DNA from: Prevotella sp. | Lineage (GTDB): Bacteria; Bacteroidota; Bacteroidia; Bacteroidales; Bacteroidaceae | DNA: 43,449 bases | NCBI GenBank assembly: GCA_016285055.1 | Contig: JAEEPZ010000020.1 | Location: 1-43,449, forward strand | Direction: 5' to 3' | Shown: in pieces, positions 23,604 through 29,673 of the stretch | Layout of the letters: each line of letters begins with the position of its first letter | How positions within the stretch are numbered: position 1 is the stretch's first letter | Made by a program: the position numbers and the translations under genes | The notes under the pieces: model-generated | What the model saw: only the letters and a program-made list of their open reading frames with translations | Database searches by the model: none | Told to the model about the DNA's origin: nothing

Positions 23604-23830
23604 TCGACCTGTGCGGATGAAATAAGTAGCCGAAAGAAATCCGTGCTGTTGCGGATGGCAAAGATATAGTTACGTTGCTATCTATGTGAGTTGATACCGC
23701 GAAGCGGCCTGAGAAAAAACCAATAAAAACCAATAAAAACAAGAAAAACAAATTGGTAATTTTTCTCATTTAGTACAATAGCAATCGCCTTGTCCGCCGC
23801 ATAGCTCAATGCGCAGCCATCCCCTCCCTT
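23604..23830 (-). repeat. Dispersed repeat, copy 2 (inverted relative to copy 1)
   Basis: This matches 9632-9809 on the opposite strand. It shares the GCTATCTATGTGAGTTGAT segment, GCGAAGCGGCCTGAG, the A-rich stretch AAAACAAGAAAAACAAATT and TAGCTCAATGCGCAGC. It abuts a different repeat at 23834-23941, and a fragment (CATGCGCAGCCATCCCCTC) appears at 43352-43370. No coding content is seen in 23410-23829. Confidence 0.78.
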
Positions 23831-24141
23831 CAACTACTCTTTATACACATCTCTGAGGAAGTAGCCCCGAAGGGGCGAAGGATTACAGGCAGGGGCAACG
23901 CCCCTGTATAGCGCAGCACTACATCAAGCCCCGAAGGGGCGGCAGAAGACTCCTCGCCAAAGCCGGCACTCACGGAACAAGCCATCTCCGGGGTGCGGTT
24001 GTCGCGTTCATCAAGATAGATGTGAAGTTCGGTGGTGTACAGAACCCCTTTGTCTCGTGTGGTAACTTCGGCGTAATCGGTCAATTCAAAGTACTCCAAA
24101 ACACCAGAAGGAAGAAAATAAGAGGCTTGGCCTTCATACAT
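23830..24141 (-). pseudogene. ISAon1-like transposase N-region remnant ending in a repeat
   Basis: The frame from 24141 reads YEGQASYFLPSGVLEYFELTDY and LHIYLDERDNRTPEM, resembling the small N-terminal protein that accompanies ISAon1-family transposases in Bacteroidetes. Similarity stops at about residue 60. The rest of the frame (SSAAPSGLDVVLRYTG and on) is translated from the palindromic repeat at 23834-23941. No transposase follows. It is most likely a truncated IS fragment, though weak similarity leaves room for an unrelated small gene. Confidence 0.55.
23834..23941 (-). repeat. Palindromic repeat with CCCCTTCGGGG and AGGGGCGTTGCCCCT hairpins, copy 1
   Basis: The element reads, on the minus strand, CCCCTTCGGGG, a spacer, AGGGGCGTTGCCCCTGCCTG, then a second CCCTTCGGGG-type hairpin and GAGATGTGTATAAAGAGTA. 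Copy 2 is at 26811-26934 on the plus strand. The spacers differ while the hairpins and the GTGTATAAAGAG tail are kept. Confidence 0.8.
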
Positions 24142-24222
24142 ATTTTTATTGCTGTTACAAATCATGGCACAAAGGTACAATCTTTTGAGCAATTATGTTT
24201 CGTTTGGCAACAGTTTTTTGGG

Positions 24223-24699
24223 TTAGCACATGCGCCCCTCCCCACAGGGTTTGTCGGGTGCGCCCATCTCTCCTTGTGCTTCAATGTCAGCTCTAAAGGA
24301 CACACCATTTAACGTGCTACCTGTTAAGCAATCTACAAATGCTGCTGCATTATCCCCGACCTGCATGGCAACAACATATCCATAATCGCCATAAGTTGAA
24401 GAATAGTAATTATCTCCAAACTTACCAATAAGGTCAATTGACCCCACCGAAACATCTCCCACGTAAATATGTCCTAGCTTTCGGCTGTAATACAAATCCG
24501 TGTTCCCCACTTGAAAGTAATTTTCAGGAACACCACTGAAGATGGTTCTTCTTGGAGCCTTGTTAGCTTTTCGCGCAGGAACATTGCGAATCGACGAATC
24601 GGCATAAGTTGAATGAATCCAACAACATAATAGTACTACCATCCAAGGAATGATCATTCGTTGGAATCTGCATCTGAAATGTTCTTTTTTGTAATTCAT
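24223..24699 (-). CDS. Exported protein of unknown function
   Basis: This 158-aa protein has a signal-peptide-like N-terminus (basic, then IIPWMVVLLCCWIHSTYA, cleavage near residue 33). The mature part is about 125 residues with repeated aromatic/Gly patterns (YYSRKLGHIYVGD, DNYYSSTYGDYGYVVAM) and three Cys, two of them at the very C-terminus. I recognise no family. A near-promoter (TATTCTTTG, one base too long) lies about 29-37 bp upstream, and a strong terminator at 24747-24794 separates it from the structured RNA region. It could be a small surface or secreted protein of the accessory patch. Confidence 0.55.
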   Translation of the reverse strand: MNYKKEHFRCRFQRMIIPWMVVLLCCWIHSTYADSSIRNVPARKANKAPRRTIFSGVPENYFQVGNTDLYYSRKLGHIYVGDVSVGSIDLIGKFGDNYYSSTYGDYGYVVAMQVGDNAAAFVDCLTGSTLNGVSFRADIEAQGEMGAPDKPCGEGRMC

Positions 24700-24746
24700 G
24701 AGCTTTTATATTTTAATCATTAATAATCAAAGAATACCAGAAACGC

Positions 24747-24794
24747 AAAAAGTCCTACAACGTCAGTTGTATGGCAAAACGTTGAGGACTTTTT
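24747..24794. terminator. Bidirectional rho-independent terminator
   Basis: AAAAAGTCC (24747-24755) pairs with GGACTTTTT (24786-24794), and CAACG (24758-24762) with CGTTG (24780-24784). Both strands end in a T-run. On the minus strand it would end transcripts from the 25129-25136 promoter, 50 bp before the small exported protein. Confidence 0.8.
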
Positions 24795-24846
24795 GGTTCC
24801 CTATATCCGTAGCGGATAACTATGTATTTGAGCCTAAGCGGAACAT

Positions 24847-25126
24847 CCATATTTGCTCATTTTTCTTTTGGTTAGTAATTTCAAGATGACTCGTCTTTGC
24901 AAGTCTCTTATAAGAGAAAGCGCAGACAACCGCCATATCTCTAACCGGGTTCAGCACGACCCACTAAATTCCTATGGATGAAGCCTGCGCCTATGCGCAC
25001 AGTCCAACGGAATTTAGATTTTGCCCCTTTGGTTTCTCTTTCGAGGTGCTGATTCGGTTAGAGAATTTGAGCAAATATGTCTTTATATGCCGCTATTGGG
25101 CATAATACGCCATTTGGCAAATATGG
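24847..25126 (-). ncRNA. Structured RNA candidate with nested long-range stems
   Basis: Nested complementary segments are visible: 24848-24858 with 25069-25079 (11 bp); 24938-24957 with 25046-25064 (about 17 Watson-Crick pairs plus two G-T, one bulge); 24964-24972 with 25009-25017 (9 bp, CTAAATTCC/GGAATTTAG); and an inner TGCGC/GCGCA hairpin. A perfect palindrome TCTCTTATAAGAGA lies at 24904-24917. CCATATTTGC at 24847-24856 can also pair with 25117-25126, which would exclude the 25069-25079 pairing. A canonical promoter and a terminator bracket it on the minus strand. The two G-T pairs favour the plus strand, so strand is uncertain. I do not recognise it as RNase P, tmRNA, SRP or a known riboswitch. 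Confidence 0.55.
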
Positions 25127-25128
25127 GG

Positions 25129-25136
25129 CAAAGGTA
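25129..25136 (-). promoter_or_regulatory. Promoter -7 element for the structured RNA
   Basis: On the minus strand TACCTTTG is an exact TAnnTTTG match. Candidate upstream TTTG boxes lie 12, 16 and 22 bp further up, none at the ideal 19-20. Confidence 0.55.
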
Positions 25137-25265
25137 ATGAAAATAAGTCAAACAAATGCAAAATGCTTCGATTTTCTTTGACTTATTTGCACTTTTTGCT
25201 TAATTTGTGCATGAAATGCTATCAGAAACACCAAAATTAGAACAAATAAGATATAGTTGAACACA

Positions 25266-25321
25266 AAAAAACGCCTGTGTTAAGACAACCCTATAGATTA
25301 CTTTGAGCACAGACGTTTTTT
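25266..25321. terminator. Bidirectional rho-independent terminator after the DUF4143 ATPase gene
   Basis: AAAAAACG (25266-25273) and CTGTG (25275-25279) pair with CACAG (25308-25312) and CGTTTTTT (25314-25321). It lies just beyond the stop of the ATPase gene on the minus strand. Confidence 0.78.
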
Positions 25322-25341
25322 GAACACATTGCCCTATTGTT

Positions 25342-26643
25342 TTAGTCTCTCAGACAGCCAATAGGTACGACGAACACACCATCTTCCTTTCGTTGGTAGG
25401 CGAAATCGCCAATAGCCGTAAGTACCATGAGGAACGAAGGCTTCTTCATCTTTGTCGTATCAATCTTATCGACAAGAGTTTTCAATGCGGACGCACCATC
25501 GTTGATGAGTTCGTCACCACCGAGTTTAATCTCTATTAATCCATATTGCCCATTTCTTAAATGAAGTACGGTATCGCATTCCAACCCGGTCTTGTCTCTG
25601 TAATGATAGACCTCGCCACCCAAAGCGTCGGCATATACACGCAAGTCTCTAACACATAAGGTCTCAAAAAACAATCCCATTGTGTTAAGGTCATTTATTA
25701 AATCCTGAGGTCCGAGTCCGAGTGCCGCCGTAGCTATTGAGGGATCTACATAATAGCGCGTGTCGCTTGTACGTATGGCTGTTTTAGAACGCAGATTGGG
25801 ATTCCATGCGTGCATGTCTTCTATGACAAAAATCTTTCGAAGTGCTTTTATGTAACTATTTACGGTGTCCTCGTCGAGGGTACTGCTGTCATTGGCAAGC
25901 ATGTCTTCTCTTATTACTGCAAGAGCTGTTTGGCTACCTTGCTGACGTGCGTATGAACGCATTAGCCGCTTGACTCTCTCTGGATCACGCTGAACACCAT
26001 CAACTTTCGAAGCATCTACATTTGCCACGGCATCAAAGTATTCCAACGCCCTGTCAAGGGCAATGTCCTCACTTTGTAAAGTAGCTTTGGGCCAACCTCC
26101 CCGACATATAAGATAAGCAATGTGAGAAAGGTCAAGGCTGTTTTCGCTGTAAAGGCCCTCTGTCTCACCCCTAAATAATGCGGCAAGGCTTATCTCACCA
26201 TTCGATTCTCCTGATTCAAACAGACTCATTGGGCGCATTGTCAATCTTGCAATTCGCCCTGTTCCTGAGTGGACTATTTCGTTTTTGTCGTCCTTGTTCG
26301 CTTCTGGGGGTACAGATGAACCTGTCAGCATATAAAAGCCGTCACCCTCACGGTGGTCTACATCATATCGTATTGCATCCCAGAACTTGGGAGCTACTTG
26401 CCACTCGTCAATAAGTCTTGGCGTTTCACCTTCAAGCAACTTCTTTATATTGATGTCTGCCAATCGAAGGTATTGGCTTTTGTGTTCTGGGTCAGACATG
26501 TATAGCGTACTCTTTGCCTGTTGTTCACAGGTTGTTGTCTTACCACACCACTTAGGCCCTTCCATAAGAACAGCCCCACATCCTTTGAGTTTACGTTCAA
26601 GCAACTTGTCGAGAATCCTTTTCTTGTACATTGTGACGTTCAT
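25342..26643 (-). CDS. ATP-binding protein with AAA_14 and DUF4143 domains
   Basis: This 433-aa protein has an N-terminal P-loop ATPase (AAA_14 type: EGPKWCGKTT at about residues 28-37, Walker B-like RLIDEWQ) and a C-terminal DUF4143 region containing the nuclease-like core LECDTVLHLRNGQYGLIEIKLG. Such proteins are common in accessory regions of Bacteroidales, and their role is not established; regulation, toxin-like or mobile-element functions have been guessed. The start at 26643 is chosen because the -7 element (26662-26669) lies across the longer start. Four 23-bp direct repeats lie directly upstream, and a terminator follows, so it is a self-contained unit. Confidence 0.82.
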   Translation of the reverse strand: MNVTMYKKRILDKLLERKLKGCGAVLMEGPKWCGKTTTCEQQAKSTLYMSDPEHKSQYLRLADINIKKLLEGETPRLIDEWQVAPKFWDAIRYDVDHREGDGFYMLTGSSVPPEANKDDKNEIVHSGTGRIARLTMRPMSLFESGESNGEISLAALFRGETEGLYSENSLDLSHIAYLICRGGWPKATLQSEDIALDRALEYFDAVANVDASKVDGVQRDPERVKRLMRSYARQQGSQTALAVIREDMLANDSSTLDEDTVNSYIKALRKIFVIEDMHAWNPNLRSKTAIRTSDTRYYVDPSIATAALGLGPQDLINDLNTMGLFFETLCVRDLRVYADALGGEVYHYRDKTGLECDTVLHLRNGQYGLIEIKLGGDELINDGASALKTLVDKIDTTKMKKPSFLMVLTAIGDFAYQRKEDGVFVVPIGCLRD

Positions 26644-26661
26644 TTTTATAGAAATCCGCTG

Positions 26662-26669
26662 CAAAGATA
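26662..26669 (-). promoter_or_regulatory. Promoter -7 element of the DUF4143 ATPase gene
   Basis: On the minus strand TATCTTTG lies 18 bp upstream of the ATG at 26643. The four 23-bp repeats start about 18 bp further upstream, where a -33 box or regulator site would be. Confidence 0.65.
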
Positions 26670-26687
26670 ATACTTTTTATTTGCATT

Positions 26688-26779
26688 CGGTAATTTGGCT
26701 GTATATTTTTCGGTAATTTGGATTATTTTCTTTCGGTAATTTGACTTTATTCCACTCGGTAATATGGATTATGCCGAAG
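26688..26779. repeat. Four 23-bp direct repeats (iterons) upstream of the ATPase gene
   Basis: CGGTAATTTG-type boxes start at 26688, 26711, 26734 and 26757, exactly 23 bp apart. The first ten bases are kept (the fourth has one change, CGGTAATATG), while the rest is AT-rich and diverged. The spacing places each box on about the same helix face, as for cooperative binding sites. Confidence 0.85.
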
Positions 26780-26810
26780 AAGACTATGGTGAGCACCAAT
26801 CGTCTTCCGT

Positions 26811-26934
26811 CGCCCCTTCGGGGCTTCAATTGTTGGTGGCCAACTGTTAACAGGGGCGTTGCCCCTGCCTGTACTCTGTCGTCCCTTCGGGACTTTTCCT
26901 GCGTTTCCATTGCTGAGATGTGTATAAAGAGTAG
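26811..26934 (+). repeat. Palindromic repeat with CCCCTTCGGGG and AGGGGCGTTGCCCCT hairpins, copy 2
   Basis: This plus-strand copy of the element at 23834-23941 has the same hairpins and the same GAGATGTGTATAAAGAGTAG tail. It lies between the ATPase iterons and the transporter gene; nothing else is seen in 26780-26994. Confidence 0.8.
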
Positions 26935-26994
26935 ACAGAGAAGGGGGAGGAGCGGCGCTGACACATCCTTGAGATATGTGTAAAGGGTAGTCTC

Positions 26995-28014
26995 TCACTG
27001 CGAGGGGCTGGGGGTGGGTTGATGCTCATCCTTGTGATGAGCCTTGAGCCATATCTCAACGGAATTGATGATGTTCTGCCAGAGGATATAGCAGCCGGGG
27101 CCGACGGAGGACAGCGGATGCAGGTAGGTATAGCTCAGCCAGATGGCAAAGGCCGTGTTCTTCTGGCCCAATCCCTGGCCGGCCTCCTGGGTATGGCCAA
27201 AGAAATGGCCGATGAACCGACCCACGGCAAACTGCACGATGCAGACGGCCAGGCCCAGGAAAGCGATGACCAGGAGCAAGAAGAGCGAAGCCTCGGCATG
27301 CACAATGTTCTTTACCGTCGTGCCGGTCACAATCATCAGCGAACAGGCCCACAGGTAGAACGACAGGTCACGGATGGCGATGATGCGACGGTGCAGGCGG
27401 TGCATGGTGTGCTTGACGATGTAGGCCAGCAACATCGGCAGCACCAGGAGGAGCACCACCTGCGAGAGTATCTTCCAAAAGGCCGCCATGAACGACACGT
27501 CGGCCCCTTTCTCCAACAGGGGGAAGCAGACCGGCACCAGCAACACGGTGAGGAAATTGGACAGGAAGGTGTAGGTCGTCATCTGTTCCAGCGAGCCGCC
27601 CAACTTCTGCGTCACCACAGCCGCTGCCGTGGCACACGGCGCAATGATGCACATCAACAGAGCCTCCAGGAGAATCTTGGCCCCTGCGGCTTTTGAGGCT
27701 ATCGCGGTGTCCTCGGAAGCTACAGGAGCCAAGAGTGCTACGCCCATGACGATGCCTACGAAGAGCAGGTTGAAGAGCAGCACCCAGAAATGCCACCGCA
27801 CAGGGCGCATGCGATGGAAGTCCACCTTGCAGAACGTGACAAAGAGCACCAGAAACATAAACACGGGTAGCAAGTCGTCCATCAAGGGGGCAAAGAACAG
27901 TGCGGCATTGTCTAATGCCGGCACGAAGGCAAACACCAGATAGATGACGGTGCCCAGGCCCATAGCCACAGGCAGCGTCCAGTCCTTCACGAAACTCAGC
28001 AGTCGGTTCATCAT
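26995..28014 (-). CDS. Bile acid:sodium symporter (BASS/SBF)-family transporter
   Basis: This 339-aa inner-membrane protein has about nine or ten hydrophobic segments. The features are those of the SBF/BASS family: the IIAPCATAAAVVTQKLGG crossover region (about residues 118-135) and a C-terminal QGLGQKNTAFAIWLS. Members of the family import organic anions with sodium; the substrate here is unknown. The last residues HQPTPSPSQ and the stop codon come from a GC-rich palindromic repeat (same peptide PTPSPS as the insert in the DUF6057 protein), so the natural C-terminus was replaced by the repeat. The start may be at 28014 or 28011. Confidence 0.78.
   Translation of the reverse strand: MMNRLLSFVKDWTLPVAMGLGTVIYLVFAFVPALDNAALFFAPLMDDLLPVFMFLVLFVTFCKVDFHRMRPVRWHFWVLLFNLLFVGIVMGVALLAPVASEDTAIASKAAGAKILLEALLMCIIAPCATAAAVVTQKLGGSLEQMTTYTFLSNFLTVLLVPVCFPLLEKGADVSFMAAFWKILSQVVLLLVLPMLLAYIVKHTMHRLHRRIIAIRDLSFYLWACSLMIVTGTTVKNIVHAEASLFLLLVIAFLGLAVCIVQFAVGRFIGHFFGHTQEAGQGLGQKNTAFAIWLSYTYLHPLSSVGPGCYILWQNIINSVEIWLKAHHKDEHQPTPSPSQ
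26998..27022 (-). repeat. Fragment of the GC-rich CCCACCCCCAGCCCCTC repeat at the transporter C-terminus
   Basis: The plus strand reads GAGGGGCTGGGGGTGGG, the same run as at about 30783-30799 inside the DUF6057 gene. It encodes the last codons of the transporter. Confidence 0.7.
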
Positions 28015-28057
28015 CTTATCAAAGCAAGCTTTTGAACAGTGACGCTATCGTGCGACG

Positions 28058-28125
28058 TCGCTGCTCGAGGCTTGCGGTAACTCAAAATCTCCCCCCCTGC
28101 AAAGGGGGAGTTAGAGGAGGATTCA
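28058..28125 (-). repeat. Dispersed repeat shared with the window start
   Basis: On the minus strand the segment reads CCCCCTTTGCAGGGGGG followed by GTTACCGCAAGCCTCG, matching positions 1-45 (CCCTTTGCAAGGGGGAG, GTTACCGCAAGCCTTA). It lies between the transporter gene and the beta-propeller lipoprotein gene. Confidence 0.7.
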
Positions 28126-28136
28126 TATATCGTCGC

Positions 28137-29669
28137 CTATTGATTGGCTGTTCCTAAGCGGGGGACGTATTTCACTGGCACGCCGTCGGTCTTGAGCAGA
28201 TCGGCAAAGCTGTGGGGCGCTATGGTGACGGGGCCGCGCATCAGCTCGGGGATGTTGTAGTTCTTGAGGAACTGTCGGTGATAGTCGGGGTCGGCGGTAG
28301 GCAGCTCGAAAGGCTTGTCGAAATGTCCGTCGGCATTGAAGTGGGCAAAGAAAGGCCGTGTGAACGAACCGTCATCACGCCGGCTGCTGAACACTATCCA
28401 TCGGCCACTGCTCGACCAGCTGTGATAGCTCTCCGTGTCGGGCGAGTTGACTTCGTCCAAGGAGCGCACGTCGCCTGTCTGCAGATCCATCATCCACAGG
28501 TCGGCGTCGCGGTGCCAGATGTGGAAGACACCGTGGTCGGCCATCGAGAAGAGCAGATAGCGGCCGTCGGGCGAAATGCGAGGCAGGAGGGCAGAGGCGT
28601 CTTCTTGCCTCTCTACGGGATGAGTCTTCAACAGCAGTTCGCGTGGGCCAAACTGCTTGGTGTCGGGGTCGAAGCTCTTGCGATAGATGTAGTAATGCAG
28701 GCTGTCGTAGTGGGCGACGATGTCCTTGGTAGCCTCACTGATGGTGCTGTCTCTGACGAAGTGGGCGCTGCAGAAATAGAGTGTGCGGCCGTCGGGAGCC
28801 CAGGCAGGGAAGACCTCCAGCTCGTCGTCACGGTTCTCGATGTTGGTCACCTCGTCGGTGTCGAGGTCATAGACGATGAGGTCGCTCATCGAGTCATACA
28901 CCTCAATCTTGTCGGGGTTGGTGGTGAAGAAGTTCTGGTTGGTGTGGTTGGTGCTGAAGACGATGAGCTTCATCCACGGATGCCATGCGGGATAGACGCC
29001 TGCTGAGATGATGGAGTCGTTCTTCATGTTCACCTTCTTCATCTGTCCGTCGTAGGCAATGACGGTGCCTCCGCAATACTGGCGGGCATGAAACAGCATC
29101 CGCTCGGGGTTGTACTGCTGGTAGTTGTGGCAGTTGATGCATTGTCCCTGTGCCTCAAAGCCGCAGAGCTTGTTGTCGTAGATGACGCGCTCGTCGTAGC
29201 TCTCCAAGCAGCGCTGGTTGATGGTGAGCTCTTCGTAGGTGACGTAGGAAGGCGGTATGAGGCGGAAGCTGAGCCAGGGGTCGATGCTGTCGGGCGAGAC
29301 AAAGATGTTGAAGGGCTGATAGTGTGTCCACTGCTCGCCGTGTCGTGCGAAGACATCCACCTGTATGGCCGACGGCTGGGTGCTGAGTGCTGACTGGACG
29401 AGCTCCCGCCAGTCGTCGATGGCGGGTTGCATCTTGTCGGCACAGACCATCTCGGCATCGCCTACCTTGTAGCGTGCCACCATCGCGTCGGCCTCCTCGT
29501 CGAGCTGGAAGGTGAGCGGTGCAATGTTGGCAGGGATGGTGACATTGACGTAGTCGGGATAGATGCATGGCAGGGTGTCGCTCTCGGTGAACGATTCGGG
29601 CACCTTCGTGGAGCACGCCATGAGCAACGCTCCTAAAGACAGCGACAGGAGTAGGGTTTGTATTTTCAT
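28137..29669 (-). CDS. TolB-like (PD40) beta-propeller lipoprotein with a CxxCH motif
   Basis: This 510-aa exported lipoprotein has a signal peptide with lipobox LLMAC (Cys19). An N-terminal domain of about 170 residues is followed by a single heme-type motif C177-I-N-C180-H181. A propeller region follows, with PD40-like repeats (YPAWHPWMKLIVFSTN, FPAWAPDGRTLYFCS, PRISPDGRYLLFS, YHSWSSSGRWIVFSS). A c-type heme would imply redox function, but one CxxCH proves little. It starts 5 bp after the stop of the DUF6057 gene, and this gene pair recurs in Prevotella/Bacteroides to my knowledge. It is the last gene of the xylan operon; its role there is unknown. Confidence 0.78.
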   Translation of the reverse strand: MKIQTLLLSLSLGALLMACSTKVPESFTESDTLPCIYPDYVNVTIPANIAPLTFQLDEEADAMVARYKVGDAEMVCADKMQPAIDDWRELVQSALSTQPSAIQVDVFARHGEQWTHYQPFNIFVSPDSIDPWLSFRLIPPSYVTYEELTINQRCLESYDERVIYDNKLCGFEAQGQCINCHNYQQYNPERMLFHARQYCGGTVIAYDGQMKKVNMKNDSIISAGVYPAWHPWMKLIVFSTNHTNQNFFTTNPDKIEVYDSMSDLIVYDLDTDEVTNIENRDDELEVFPAWAPDGRTLYFCSAHFVRDSTISEATKDIVAHYDSLHYYIYRKSFDPDTKQFGPRELLLKTHPVERQEDASALLPRISPDGRYLLFSMADHGVFHIWHRDADLWMMDLQTGDVRSLDEVNSPDTESYHSWSSSGRWIVFSSRRDDGSFTRPFFAHFNADGHFDKPFELPTADPDYHRQFLKNYNIPELMRGPVTIAPHSFADLLKTDGVPVKYVPRLGTANQ

Positions 29670-29673
29670 AACA

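Noticed and set aside
24700..25341. RNase P RNA, tmRNA or tRNA genes in the structured region
   Set aside because: None of the conserved sequence blocks of these RNAs (for example GAGGAAAGTC of RNase P, or TTCGAATC-type T-arm with CCA) is present.
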